In this document: piece by piece, positions 24,778 to 33,744 of the stretch | Layout of the letters: each line of letters opens with the position of its first letter | Numbering within the stretch: position 1 is the first letter of the stretch | From: an uncultured Desulfuromonadales bacterium | GTDB taxonomy: Bacteria > Desulfobacterota > Desulfuromonadia > Desulfuromonadales > Geopsychrobacteraceae | Assembly (NCBI GenBank): GCA_945787295.1 | Contig: CALZHQ010000046.1 | Coordinates: 1 to 35,760 of the forward strand | Reading direction: 5' to 3' | DNA length: 35,760 bases | Position numbers and translations under genes: made by a program | Notes under the pieces: generated by a model | The model's input: the letters and a program-made list of their open reading frames with translations, nothing else | Databases searched by the model: none | What the model was told of the DNA's origin: nothing

Positions 24778-25287
24778 ATGAAGAAAGTCATTATTTTACT
24801 GATTTCGTTGCTGATGCTGGCAGCACCGGCGCTGGCTGAAACAAAAATTGCTTATGTTGATCTGCAGAAGGCATTGAATCTGTCCAAGGCCGGGGTCGAG
24901 GCAAAGAATGAAATTGCTGCGCAAGTGAAAAAGTACGAGGCGGAGTTTAAAACCAAGCAGGACGATCTGCAGAAACTGAAGACTGAACTTGAGAAGCAAG
25001 CGGTGCTGCTTTCAGATAGTGCCAAGGCGCAAAAAGAACGGGATTTTCAGCAGAACGTCAAAGAATTGCAGCGTTTCCAGAAAGACATCAAAGAAGAATT
25101 GCAGCTAAAGGATGCAGAACATACCAAGCGGATCCTGAATGAACTGTTCGAAATCCTGCAGAAACTGGGTCAGGACGGTGGTTACAGCATGGTCATAGAA
25201 AAGAATGAAGGTGCCGTAATCTATGCTGATGAAAGCGTTGATCTGACCGATGAACTGATCGAAGCATTCGACGCGGCCCAGCAATAA
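24778..25287 (+). CDS. skp: Periplasmic chaperone Skp/OmpH
   Basis: Skp is a trimeric jellyfish-shaped chaperone that holds unfolded outer-membrane proteins on the way to BamA. The 169-residue precursor has a clear signal peptide cut after ALA (about residue 20). The body begins TKIAYVDLQKALN, the family hallmark, and is followed by a long charged coiled coil (about 40-125) that forms the tentacles. The ribosome site AGGAGGAAAG is strong. The gene sits between bamA and lpxD, the standard position. Confidence 0.93.
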   Translation: MKKVIILLISLLMLAAPALAETKIAYVDLQKALNLSKAGVEAKNEIAAQVKKYEAEFKTKQDDLQKLKTELEKQAVLLSDSAKAQKERDFQQNVKELQRFQKDIKEELQLKDAEHTKRILNELFEILQKLGQDGGYSMVIEKNEGAVIYADESVDLTDELIEAFDAAQQ

Positions 25288-25290
25288 AAA

Positions 25291-26325
25291 ATGTCTGCAA
25301 CCTTACAACAGCTTGCCGATCTCATCGGCGCCGAACTGCAGGGTGATCCGGATCTTGTGATCAATCGGGTATTTCCGATCGATTATGCTGAAGAGGGTGA
25401 TATCACCTTTGTGGCCAATCCGAAGTACCTGTCTAAACTTGAAGGGGCTAGAGCCTCCGCGGTTATTGTTGCTCCCGGGATTGAAATTTCCGGTTTTAAC
25501 CTGCTGATTACTGCCAACCCCTATCTGGCGTTTGCCAAGATCCTGACCTTTTTACAGCCGCCCGCAGATGCTGAAAAAGGGGTGCTGCCGGGAGCCTTTG
25601 TTGCTGAGTCGGCAGAGTTGGCGGATTCAGTTACGGTCCACCCTGGTGCTGTGGTTGGTGATAATGTCAAAATCGGACCTGGGACAGTGCTGCACCCAGG
25701 TGTCGTTATTTACGCTGATGTCACGATTGGCGCAGATTGTTTGTTGCATGCTGGCGCCATTGTCCGTGAAGGTTGCTTATTGGGCGACCGCGTGATTCTC
25801 CAGCCGTCAGCAATAATTGGCGCTGACGGCTTCGGTTTCGCACCGGATGGGGCCAGTTATTACAAAATACCTCAGGTCGGGATTGTTGTCCTTGAAGACG
25901 ACGTTGAGATTGGAGCCTGTAGCTGTATTGACCGAGCGGCACTCGGGGAAACGAGAATCCGGCGCGGAACCAAGTTGGATAACCTGGTGCAGATTGGTCA
26001 CAATGCTGTAATTGGCGAAGATACAATCATCGTATCCCAGGTCGGTATTGCCGGAAGTAGTAAGATCGGAAATCACTGCACTTTTGGTGGCCAGGCCGCT
26101 GTTGCCGGACATGTGTCAGTCGGCGACAATGTGACGATCGGTGCCCGAGGCGGCGCCTCCGGAAATGTTGAATCAAACCAGGTCATGTCGGGTGTGCCAT
26201 TGATTCCGCATCGGGAATGGTTGAAAATGTCAATATCTTTGCCGAAAGTACCTGAAATGCGCAAAGAATTGCAACAATTGAAGAAGCGCCTTGCAGAACT
26301 CGAAGCGCTCTTGAAGGAGGATTGA
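25291..26325 (+). CDS. lpxD: UDP-3-O-(3-hydroxyacyl)glucosamine N-acyltransferase
   Basis: LpxD adds the second, N-linked 3-hydroxyacyl chain in lipid A synthesis. The 344-residue protein has an N-terminal uridine-binding domain (about 1-100, with [11 protein letters not shown]). A left-handed beta helix of hexapeptide repeats follows (about 105-300, e.g. [15 protein letters not shown]), then a C-terminal helix ([16 protein letters not shown]). The catalytic histidine is His237 in QIGHNAVIG, equivalent to His239 of the E. coli enzyme. It begins three bases after skp. Confidence 0.96.
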   Translation: MSATLQQLADLIGAELQGDPDLVINRVFPIDYAEEGDITFVANPKYLSKLEGARASAVIVAPGIEISGFNLLITANPYLAFAKILTFLQPPADAEKGVLPGAFVAESAELADSVTVHPGAVVGDNVKIGPGTVLHPGVVIYADVTIGADCLLHAGAIVREGCLLGDRVILQPSAIIGADGFGFAPDGASYYKIPQVGIVVLEDDVEIGACSCIDRAALGETRIRRGTKLDNLVQIGHNAVIGEDTIIVSQVGIAGSSKIGNHCTFGGQAAVAGHVSVGDNVTIGARGGASGNVESNQVMSGVPLIPHREWLKMSISLPKVPEMRKELQQLKKRLAELEALLKED

Positions 26326-26327
26326 GC

Positions 26328-26765
26328 ATGTTGAAAATGAACATAACGGAGATCATGCGGGTGTTGCCACACCGGTATCCGTTCTTGCTGGTTGATAGCC
26401 TGGAAGAGATTGAAGAGGGAAAAAAGGTTTTCGGTTATAAAAATGTGACCATCAACGAGCCTTTTTTTCAGGGTCACTTCCCCGAACATCCAATTATGCC
26501 AGGGGTGCTGATTATTGAAGCGATGGCACAGGTCGGTGGTGCCTATACGTCGGTGGTTGATAAGGTCGGCGAGGACAAAGTGACCTACTTTGTCGGCATC
26601 GACAAGGCCCGTTTCCGCAAACCGGTTCTGCCGGGTGATGTGTTGCGCATGGAATTGGAAATCATGTCCAAACGGCGTGGCATCTATCAGTTTGAGGCCA
26701 AGGCTTACGTCGGTGAAACGTTGGTTGCCCAGGCTGAACTGAAAGCGACTTTTGCGGACAAATAG
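26328..26765 (+). CDS. fabZ: 3-hydroxyacyl-ACP dehydratase FabZ
   Basis: FabZ dehydrates 3-hydroxyacyl-ACP in fatty acid elongation and competes with LpxA/LpxD for the same hydroxyacyl-ACP, which explains its place among lpx genes. The 145-residue hotdog protein has the catalytic His50 in FFQGHFPEHPIMPGV and Glu64 in IIEAMAQ. I choose the ATG at 26328, seven bases after GAAGGAGG. An in-frame TTG at 26322 overlaps the lpxD stop and is not needed. lpxA follows after 14 bases. Confidence 0.96.
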   Translation: MLKMNITEIMRVLPHRYPFLLVDSLEEIEEGKKVFGYKNVTINEPFFQGHFPEHPIMPGVLIIEAMAQVGGAYTSVVDKVGEDKVTYFVGIDKARFRKPVLPGDVLRMELEIMSKRRGIYQFEAKAYVGETLVAQAELKATFADK

Positions 26766-26779
26766 GATTGGAGACTCAG

Positions 26780-27553
26780 ATGGTTCATCCGACAGCGATT
26801 ATTGCACCAGGTGCCAAGCTCGACTCGACCGTTAAGGTTGGCCCTTATGCGGTCATTGGCGAACACGTCAGTATTGGAGCCGGAACCAGTATTGGACCGC
26901 ATACTGTCATCGAAGGACGGACAGAAATCGGTTCGGAGAACCAAATTTTCCAGTTTGCCTCGGTCGGTGCTGTTCCGCAGGATTTAAAATTTCATGGTGA
27001 AGAATCGACCTTGAAGATCGGCGATCGGAATAAGGTCCGTGAATTCGTGACCATCCACCTCGGAACGGAAGATGGCGGCGGGGTGACCACCGTTGGCAGT
27101 GATAACCTGTTTATGGCGTACTCCCATGTTGCCCATGACTGCATTGTCAAGGACCATGTCATTCTCGCCAATGGCGCGACCCTGGCTGGTCATGTCGAAG
27201 TCGATGATTATGCCATTCTTGGCGGGCTGTCTGCCGTACATCAGTTCGCCAGGATCGGTTGTCATGTCATGGCCAGCGGCGGGTCAATGATTGCCCAGGA
27301 TGTGGCTCCTTACTCAATCGTTCAGGGGGATCGGGCGACGACAGTTGGCGTCAACCTGACCGGTTTGAAGCGACGTGGTTACTCAGCTGAAGCCTTGTCG
27401 AATATCAAGCAGATGTATAAAGTGGTTTTTCGTTCAAACCTGAAGTTGGAAGAAGCGATTGATAAAATCGCGAAAGATTTCCCCGTGGACGCAGATGAAG
27501 TTGCCACTTATCTGAAATTTTTGAAGAAAAGTACTCGTGGATTAGCTCGCTAA
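26780..27553 (+). CDS. lpxA: UDP-N-acetylglucosamine 3-O-acyltransferase
   Basis: LpxA is the first enzyme of lipid A synthesis, adding a 3-hydroxyacyl chain to UDP-GlcNAc. The 257-residue protein is a hexapeptide-repeat beta helix (about 3-180) plus a helical C-terminal domain ending STRGLAR. The catalytic histidine is His119 in SHVAHD (E. coli His125). The position equivalent to E. coli Gly173, which sets acyl length, is also glycine here (Gly167), consistent with use of a long (about C14) chain. I start at the ATG at 26780 after a GGAG; an in-frame TTG at 26768 would add four residues. A hairpin terminator follows directly. Confidence 0.96.
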   Translation: MVHPTAIIAPGAKLDSTVKVGPYAVIGEHVSIGAGTSIGPHTVIEGRTEIGSENQIFQFASVGAVPQDLKFHGEESTLKIGDRNKVREFVTIHLGTEDGGGVTTVGSDNLFMAYSHVAHDCIVKDHVILANGATLAGHVEVDDYAILGGLSAVHQFARIGCHVMASGGSMIAQDVAPYSIVQGDRATTVGVNLTGLKRRGYSAEALSNIKQMYKVVFRSNLKLEEAIDKIAKDFPVDADEVATYLKFLKKSTRGLAR

Positions 27554-27585
27554 GATTTAATTTCCTGAGTTTTTATTCTGAAAAA

Positions 27586-27619
27586 GCGAGAGCCGCAAGG
27601 GTCTCGCATTTTCTTTTTT
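27586..27619 (+). terminator. Hairpin terminator between lpxA and lpxB
   Basis: Stem GCGAGAGCC (27586-27594) and GGGTCTCGC (27599-27607) with one mismatch and a GCAA loop, then ATTTTCTTTTTT. It may fully end the lysS-lpxA transcript or act as an attenuator, since lpxB starts 15 bases later on the same strand. Confidence 0.75.
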
Positions 27620-27633
27620 AGGTCAGAATAAGC

Positions 27634-28809
27634 ATGCCTGCAGAAAACCAGAAAGTATCCCGTAACATCATGATTGTCGCCGGTGAGTCATCGGGTGATC
27701 TGCACGGGAGCAATTTGCTGAAAGCCGCTGCAGAAAACCATCCAGGACTGAAGTTTTACGGTGTGGGTGGCGATCGGATGCGTGCTGCCGGCTGCCGGAT
27801 TGTTTTCCCCTCGGATGAGCTGTCAGTGATGGGGCTGGTTGAGGTCCTTGCCCAGTTGCCGCGACTGATTGCCCGCTTTCGGCAGCTGAAGAGATTATTG
27901 CAGGGAAGCGATCGGCCCGACCTGCTGGTGTTGATTGATTTTCCTGACTTCAACTTGCGGCTGGCTAAAGTCGCAAAAAGTTGCGGAATCCCGGTGCTTT
28001 ATTATATCAGTCCAAAGGTTTGGGCTTGGCGGAGTGGGCGGGCAAAGACAATTGCCGAGCGTGTAGACCGGCTGGCTCTTATCTTTCCATTTGAACCGGC
28101 GATTTATCAGTCTCTAGGGGTGCAGGCAGAGTATGTGGGTAATCCGCTGCTGGATGAGTTTGCCGCAAACAAGCCAGCAGGCAAACTACGGAAGCAGTTG
28201 GATATTGATGACTCGACGCCGGTTGTCGGCATTTTTCCCGGCAGCCGCAACAGTGAGCTGAAATATATATTCGACACGTTGCTGGAGACGGCTCAACAGA
28301 TACACAGGGAGAAACCGAAGATTAAGTTTATCCTCCCGGTTGCTCCTTCGTTATCGAAACAGTTTTTTGCTGAAAAACTAGCCGCCAGCAAGTTGCCGAT
28401 CGAAATTGTCGCAGAGAATATCTACGAAACCGCAGCGGCCTGCGATGCGATTCTATCAGTCTCCGGAACCGTGACTTTGCAGATTACCTTGGTTGAAACC
28501 CCGTTGGCGATTGTCTATAAGGTGTCACCTTTGAGCTATGCCATCGGTAAACGTCTGATCAAGGTTGCCTATGTTGGCTTGACCAATATTATTGCCGGGA
28601 GAGAGGTCGCCCGTGAATTTATTCAGGACGCGGCGAACCCTGTTGTGTTGAGTCAGGAAGTTATTCGCTTGTTGGATGACGAAAACTATGCCACAAAGAT
28701 GCGGCAGGAACTGGCTGAGGTGGGCATGTTGATGGGCAAACCAGGCTGCTCCAAGAGAGTTGCACAGATGGTTGCTGAAATGTCTGGCTATGAAGAGAGA
28801 ACGGGCTGA
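27634..28809 (+). CDS. lpxB: Lipid-A-disaccharide synthase
   Basis: LpxB (GT19) joins UDP-2,3-diacylglucosamine and lipid X to form the lipid A disaccharide at the inner membrane. The 391-residue product has the N-terminal VAGESSGDLHG motif and YGVGGDRM. The DFPDFNLRLAK region and YYISPKVWAWRSGR follow, then the C-terminal FPGSRNSE motif. Length and motifs are complete. It is the first gene after the hairpin and lies five bases before msbA. The usual Geobacter-type genes between lpxA and lpxB, including lpxI, are absent here. Confidence 0.96.
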   Translation: MPAENQKVSRNIMIVAGESSGDLHGSNLLKAAAENHPGLKFYGVGGDRMRAAGCRIVFPSDELSVMGLVEVLAQLPRLIARFRQLKRLLQGSDRPDLLVLIDFPDFNLRLAKVAKSCGIPVLYYISPKVWAWRSGRAKTIAERVDRLALIFPFEPAIYQSLGVQAEYVGNPLLDEFAANKPAGKLRKQLDIDDSTPVVGIFPGSRNSELKYIFDTLLETAQQIHREKPKIKFILPVAPSLSKQFFAEKLAASKLPIEIVAENIYETAAACDAILSVSGTVTLQITLVETPLAIVYKVSPLSYAIGKRLIKVAYVGLTNIIAGREVAREFIQDAANPVVLSQEVIRLLDDENYATKMRQELAEVGMLMGKPGCSKRVAQMVAEMSGYEERTG

Positions 28810-28814
28810 ATCAC

Positions 28815-30569
28815 GTGTTTCTGGAAGATAAACAGAAAAATATCTACAAGCGGCTGTTCAACTATGCCATGCCTTACAAAGGCTGGCTGGCCTTGGCGAT
28901 GCTGGCGTCGCTGGGGGTTGGTGGTTCGGACGCCGTCATTGCCTACTTGGTCAAGCCTTTCGTCGATGAGGTGCTGGCTTCCGGAAATTACGACCTGGCC
29001 AAACAGGTGCCGTTTTGGGTTGTTGCACTCGCCGCCTTTAAGGGTGGCTCCCGCTATATCCAGCAATACAACCTGCGCTCGGTCGGTCAGGCGGCCATCC
29101 AGGATATCCGCAGCCAACTCTATCGACATTTCGTCAAGCAGTCGATGCGGTTCTTTACCGGGAACTCCACTGGCGCCCTGATGTCGAGGATTCTTAACGA
29201 TGTCAACGTAATGCAGGTGGCACTCTCCGATGTCCTGGTCACCATTTTGCGCGAGACGGTGACAATGGTTGCGTTGATTGGCTATGCCTTTTATGCGGAC
29301 TGGAAAATGGCGCTGATGGCGTTTTTGGTGATCCCGGCTGCAGCCGTTCCGGCAGCAGCCCTCGGAAAAATGATCAAGAAGTATTCCCGGCGCGGTCAGG
29401 GCGCCATGGGAGATGTGACCTCGATCATCGAGCAGACCCTGTCGGGAATCAAGGTGATCAAGGCATTCGGAACAGAAAAGCACCAGCGGGAGAAATTCGA
29501 AAAGGAGAATACGGCTTTTTATACTCTGATCCGAAAAAGTTTCCGCTACGATGCTGCATCCTCACCAGTCGTCGAACTGTTAACAGCTTTGGGCGTGGCT
29601 ACAGTTTTGTGGTATGGGCTCGATCGGGTGATCGCCGAAGAAATCACCAAAGGGGAGATGCTTTCCATCTTGGCGGCGATTCTGCTGATGTATACCCCAT
29701 TGAAGCGCTTGACACGGGTGAACAATGTCGTGCAACAGGCTCTCGGGGCCGGAGAGCGAGTTTTCGAGGTCCTGGATCAGCAGACCGAAATCTTTGACTC
29801 CACGGATGCTGTTAAAATGCCGCGCAGCTGTGGCGAGGTCATTTTTGACAAGGTCTGCTTTGCTTACGATGATGAACCGGTATTGCGTAACTTTTCCGTA
29901 AAGACGAAGCCGGGCGAGGTTATTGCCTTGGTAGGTCCGAGCGGCGCTGGGAAAACGACTATTATCAGTCTGCTAAATCGATTTTATGATCCGCAAGCTG
30001 GTCACGTCCTGATTGACGGGCATGACATCCGCACCGTGACGCAGAAGAGCTTGCATGAGAATCTGGCTCTGGTCGATCAGGAAACCTTTCTGTTTAACGA
30101 CAGTATCCTGAACAATATCCGTTACGGTCGTCTGGATGCTGATCAGGAAATGGTCAAAACCGCGGCTCGGCAGGCTTATGCGGATGATTTTATCAGCTCG
30201 TTACCGGAAGGTTACGGAACCATGATCGGTGATCGAGGGGTGCGACTTTCAGGTGGCCAACGACAGAGAATTTGTATTGCCCGCGCAATATTGCGGGATG
30301 CGCCGATCCTGATGCTGGATGAAGCGACCAGCGCCCTCGATACAGAAAGTGAGTCGATGGTTCAGCAGGCCCTTGGCAATTTGATGGAAAATCGCACGAC
30401 CTTTGTCATTGCCCACCGTCTGTCGACCGTGATGCATGCCGATCGCATTTTGGTGCTGGAAGATGGAGAAATAAAGGAACAGGGAACTCACCAGCAATTG
30501 CTGGCAAAGGGTGGCTTGTACAAACGGTTATACGATATTCAGTTTCAGGACTCACCGGATGAGCATTAA
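28815..30569 (+). CDS. msbA: Lipid A export ABC transporter MsbA
   Basis: MsbA flips core-lipid A across the inner membrane. The 584-residue half-transporter has a six-helix exporter domain (about 15-315). Its ATPase domain has Walker A GPSGAGKTT near 374-382, signature LSGGQRQR near 478, Walker B with DEATSALD near 502, and the H-loop IAHRLSTV. The context between lpxB and LPS acyltransferase/Kdo transferase genes supports MsbA over a drug exporter. The start is a GTG at 28815, five bases after lpxB, with only a weak purine-rich site upstream. Confidence 0.93.
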   Translation: MFLEDKQKNIYKRLFNYAMPYKGWLALAMLASLGVGGSDAVIAYLVKPFVDEVLASGNYDLAKQVPFWVVALAAFKGGSRYIQQYNLRSVGQAAIQDIRSQLYRHFVKQSMRFFTGNSTGALMSRILNDVNVMQVALSDVLVTILRETVTMVALIGYAFYADWKMALMAFLVIPAAAVPAAALGKMIKKYSRRGQGAMGDVTSIIEQTLSGIKVIKAFGTEKHQREKFEKENTAFYTLIRKSFRYDAASSPVVELLTALGVATVLWYGLDRVIAEEITKGEMLSILAAILLMYTPLKRLTRVNNVVQQALGAGERVFEVLDQQTEIFDSTDAVKMPRSCGEVIFDKVCFAYDDEPVLRNFSVKTKPGEVIALVGPSGAGKTTIISLLNRFYDPQAGHVLIDGHDIRTVTQKSLHENLALVDQETFLFNDSILNNIRYGRLDADQEMVKTAARQAYADDFISSLPEGYGTMIGDRGVRLSGGQRQRICIARAILRDAPILMLDEATSALDTESESMVQQALGNLMENRTTFVIAHRLSTVMHADRILVLEDGEIKEQGTHQQLLAKGGLYKRLYDIQFQDSPDEH

Positions 30570-31224
30570 AGATCGATTGTTGTTCACTGTTGTTCCTTTC
30601 CTTGCCTCGCTTATCATTCGGCTGCTTTATTTTACGATCCGAACGGAAACGGTCGGGTCCGAGTGGTTGCAGCAAGTCTGGAAGCAGGACAGGCGGGCAA
30701 TCATCGCTTTCTGGCATGAGCAACTGCTCTTGATGGTTATGGGCTATCCAGGGTCGCATGCTAAGCTCTTGATCAGTTCATCGAAGGACGGTGAATTGCT
30801 TGCTCAAACAATGAAATATTTCCAGCAAGATACCGTGCGTGGTTCTTCGTCGCGTGGAGGACGGGCCGCCTTTCGGGAAATGCTGGAGCTGTGTAAAGAA
30901 AAATCCGATCTGGTCCTGACACCCGATGGCCCGAGGGGGCCTAGGAGAGAGTTGAAAGACGGGGTCGTGCAGCTTGCACGATTAAGTGGACGGCCGGTCG
31001 TGCCGATGGCCTTTGCTTGTAGCCGTGGACATCGTTTTTCGTCTTGGGATCGATTTCTGTTCCCATATCCCTTTTGTCGGGGGGTCTTTTCCTTTGGGGA
31101 ACCGGTTTACTTTGAAAAGGCTGAAGGAGTTGAGCGGTTTCGGGAGCGCCTCGTTGAGGCCATGGAACTGAATCAAAGACAGGCAAGTCTGCGACTGGAG
31201 GAATACGGTGTATCTGCTGTATGA
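30559..31224 (+). CDS. DUF374 lysophospholipid-acyltransferase-like protein
   Basis: A 221-residue acyltransferase of the LPLAT superfamily (DUF374). Visible motifs are FWHEQLLL with the probable catalytic His53, SSSKDGE (73-79), RGSSSRGG (94-101) and TPDGPRGPRRELKDG (121-135). One N-terminal membrane helix (about 8-26) is present. Its place between msbA and waaA suggests it acylates lipid A, perhaps replacing LpxL, but that is inference from context. I start at the ATG at 30559, overlapping msbA by 11 bases, because homology begins there. An upstream in-frame start at 30511 lies wholly inside msbA. Confidence 0.85.
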   Translation: MSIKDRLLFTVVPFLASLIIRLLYFTIRTETVGSEWLQQVWKQDRRAIIAFWHEQLLLMVMGYPGSHAKLLISSSKDGELLAQTMKYFQQDTVRGSSSRGGRAAFREMLELCKEKSDLVLTPDGPRGPRRELKDGVVQLARLSGRPVVPMAFACSRGHRFSSWDRFLFPYPFCRGVFSFGEPVYFEKAEGVERFRERLVEAMELNQRQASLRLEEYGVSAV

Positions 31225-32500
31225 TCTGTTGCTGCTGATCGCAGCTGTAGTGCTGGTGCCCTATTATCTGCTCCGCGGTTACCGCTACGGCAAAAGCCGT
31301 CGTGGTCTCCGGGAGCGGCTCGGTTATCTGTCTGAAGAGCAGTTGCAGCGTTTTCAGGGACGAAACATCATCTGGGTGCATGCTGTTTCTGTTGGTGAAA
31401 CCAGAGCCGCCAGCCCGTTGTTGAAGGCGCTACGAAAAAAACATCCTGAGCATCTGATCTTGCTGACGAATGTCACGGAAACCGGGCATGCGATGGCCCT
31501 GGAAAACCAGGATGTTGATTGTTGTCTGTTTTTCCCCTTCGATTTTTCCTGGACTGTACGTAAGGTTTTACAGATCGTAAATCCCGATCTGGTGGTCATT
31601 GTCGAAACGGAAATCTGGCCAAACTTTGTTCGTCAGGCACATAAGTTAGAAATTCCTGTTGTGCTCGTTAACGGTCGGATATCTGACCGATCCTATCCTC
31701 GCTACCGGTTTTTCCGTTTTTTGTTACGACCGGTGTTGGAATGTTTTTCCGCCTTCTGTATGCAGTCGCAATTGGATTCGGAGCGTATCGGTCAACTCGG
31801 TGCTGAAAAATCACAGATCGAAAATACCGGCAACCTGAAATTTGATTATGAATTAAAAGAATTGTCAGAAGCGGATGTAGCAATACTGAAGCAGTCTTTT
31901 GCCCTGCCTGATGAGCTGCCGATTCTGGTTGCGGGAAGTACTCACGCTGGCGAAGAGGAACTGCTGCTGACGGTTTATCAGGCCCTGCAACAAGCGGGGC
32001 GGCAACTTTTGCTCGTGCTGATTCCGCGCCATCCCGAGCGTAGCCGTGAGGTGCAGGCCATGTTGACGGAGCGTGGGGTCGAGAACCGGCTTCGTAGTGG
32101 TCTGGAGGCAGGGCAACCTCATTTTGAGGCGGGACAGGTATTGTTGGTCGACACTTTGGGGGAGGTGCTTGATCTGTATGCAGTTTCTGACTTGGTTTTT
32201 GTCGGTGGCAGTCTGGTGCCGATCGGTGGACATAATCTTCTTGAGGCTTGTTTGCTCGGCAAGCCGGTTTTATTCGGCCCACACGTGCAGAATTTTCGTG
32301 AGATTTCGGCCAAATTGATCCGCGCTGGTGCTGGAGTTAAAGTTAATAATCTCCAGGGTCTGGAGAGACAGAGTGCCCTGATGCTGGATGACCCGGTCCG
32401 CTGCCGGGCGATGGGACAAGCCGGTCGATCTCTGATCGCTGAAAATGCTGGTGCCACGGAGAGGACTATGCACCGGATTTCACGATTTGTGAAAAACTGA
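31208..32500 (+). CDS. waaA: 3-deoxy-D-manno-octulosonic acid (Kdo) transferase
   Basis: WaaA (KdtA, GT30) attaches Kdo to the lipid A precursor. The 430-residue protein has an N-terminal membrane helix (about 4-22) and the motif HAVSVGE with the probable catalytic Glu64. The VETEIWPN segment, the NGRISDRSY segment, and a C-terminal nucleotide-sugar domain ending in the GGHNLLEA and FGPHVQNFREI motifs are also present. The start is a GTG at 31208 with GGAGG upstream, overlapping the acyltransferase gene by 17 bases. It overlaps lpxK by one base. Whether it adds one or two Kdo residues cannot be told. Confidence 0.95.
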   Translation: MYLLYDLLLLIAAVVLVPYYLLRGYRYGKSRRGLRERLGYLSEEQLQRFQGRNIIWVHAVSVGETRAASPLLKALRKKHPEHLILLTNVTETGHAMALENQDVDCCLFFPFDFSWTVRKVLQIVNPDLVVIVETEIWPNFVRQAHKLEIPVVLVNGRISDRSYPRYRFFRFLLRPVLECFSAFCMQSQLDSERIGQLGAEKSQIENTGNLKFDYELKELSEADVAILKQSFALPDELPILVAGSTHAGEEELLLTVYQALQQAGRQLLLVLIPRHPERSREVQAMLTERGVENRLRSGLEAGQPHFEAGQVLLVDTLGEVLDLYAVSDLVFVGGSLVPIGGHNLLEACLLGKPVLFGPHVQNFREISAKLIRAGAGVKVNNLQGLERQSALMLDDPVRCRAMGQAGRSLIAENAGATERTMHRISRFVKN

Positions 32501-33567
32501 TGGACGCTCTGCTGCATTTCCACCGCAGATTTGCTTTGTATGGCCCCTTGCAACCGCTAGAATGGGTTTTGTTTCTGTTCCTGCTGCCATTTACAATCAT
32601 CTACGGGGTTGTTGGTTGGTTGCGCAACAAGTGTTACGACTGGTGTTTGCTGGCGAGTGATAAAGTTGAGGTGCCGGTCGTATCCGTTGGAAATATTGCG
32701 GTCGGAGGGACCGGTAAAACGCCGGTGGTCGATTGGCTGGTAAAAGAGTTTCTCGCACAAGGGAAGCGACCAGCTATTGTCAGTCGTGGCTATGGCGGCT
32801 CCTTCTCGGGCACTGTCGGCATCGTCTCAAATGGCAATGGCCTGTTGCTGGATGCCGCTGCGGCCGGTGACGAACCATTTCTGCTGAGCCGTAGGAATCC
32901 AGAAGCTGTTGTGCTTATTGCCCGAAAACGGTCAGATGGCGTACGACAGGCTATCGATAAGTTTGGCGCAGATGTCATCATTCTCGATGATGGTTTTCAG
33001 CATCGGGCTGTACAGCGGAACGTTGATCTGGTTCTGCTCGACGCGACGAGGCCGTATGGCAACGGTTGGCCGTTACCGGCAGGGTTAATGCGGGAGTTTC
33101 CCGTTTCGCTGCAAAGAGCTGACCTGCTGTTGTTGACCCGCGCAAGTGGCGATTCTGTCTTCTGTTGCAGTGATAAGCCGGTTTTTCTGAGCCGGCATCA
33201 ACTGGCTGACATGGCCGTTTCTTTAGATGGGCAAGTCCGCCCGTTTCAAGAGTTGTCAGGGCAGAAATTGTTTGCTTTTGCCGGGATTGCCGATCCGAAA
33301 AGTTTTTTTTCTGCGTTGGCCGCTGCGGGGTTACATATTGAAGGGTCTTTGCCGCTCGGGGATCACTGTCGTTATGATCATCAATTAGGCAAGGAGATCG
33401 AGGTGGCAGCGCGTGGTTGTGATGCTTTAATTACCACGGAAAAGGATGCCGTGAAATTGGCCGCTGAAATGTTTAATCTCCGCTGTTATCAAGTGCCGAT
33501 GAATGTTGCAATAGATAACGCAGAAACTTTTAAAGCTGAACTGCAGCAACGATTATGGAGTCAATGA
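32500..33567 (+). CDS. lpxK: Tetraacyldisaccharide 4'-kinase
   Basis: LpxK phosphorylates the 4' position of the lipid A disaccharide. The 355-residue product has an N-terminal membrane helix (about 15-40) and the P-loop SVGNIAVGGTGKTP, with the Walker lysine near residue 75. It also has SRGYGG, the ILDDGFQHRAV motif, and a C-terminal TTEKDAVKL segment. All are typical of LpxK. It starts at the ATG overlapping the waaA stop (TGATG) and ends directly before the Trm112-like gene. Confidence 0.96.
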   Translation: MDALLHFHRRFALYGPLQPLEWVLFLFLLPFTIIYGVVGWLRNKCYDWCLLASDKVEVPVVSVGNIAVGGTGKTPVVDWLVKEFLAQGKRPAIVSRGYGGSFSGTVGIVSNGNGLLLDAAAAGDEPFLLSRRNPEAVVLIARKRSDGVRQAIDKFGADVIILDDGFQHRAVQRNVDLVLLDATRPYGNGWPLPAGLMREFPVSLQRADLLLLTRASGDSVFCCSDKPVFLSRHQLADMAVSLDGQVRPFQELSGQKLFAFAGIADPKSFFSALAAAGLHIEGSLPLGDHCRYDHQLGKEIEVAARGCDALITTEKDAVKLAAEMFNLRCYQVPMNVAIDNAETFKAELQQRLWSQ

Positions 33568-33735
33568 ATGAGTGTACGACCTGAATTGATGGAAATTCTT
33601 GCTTGTCCGAAATGCAAACAGGCAGTCGAACTGGCAGAAGACGAACAATCGATAACTTGTCAAGCTTGCCGTTTGAGGTATCCGGTACGGGACGATATCC
33701 CGGTGATGCTGATTGATGAAGCAGAGTCATTGTAA
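33568..33735 (+). CDS. Trm112/YcaR-like small zinc protein
   Basis: A 55-residue protein beginning at the ATG at 33568, immediately after the lpxK stop. Two CxxC pairs (CPKC and CQAC) form a probable zinc site, followed by YPVRDDIPVMLIDEA, the standard end of the Trm112/UPF0434 (YcaR) family. In E. coli the same kind of gene follows lpxK (lpxK-ycaR-kdsB), so the context agrees. Family members such as eukaryotic Trm112 support methyltransferases; the bacterial role here is not known. Confidence 0.9.
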   Translation: MSVRPELMEILACPKCKQAVELAEDEQSITCQACRLRYPVRDDIPVMLIDEAESL

Positions 33736-33744
33736 GGGCAGTGA

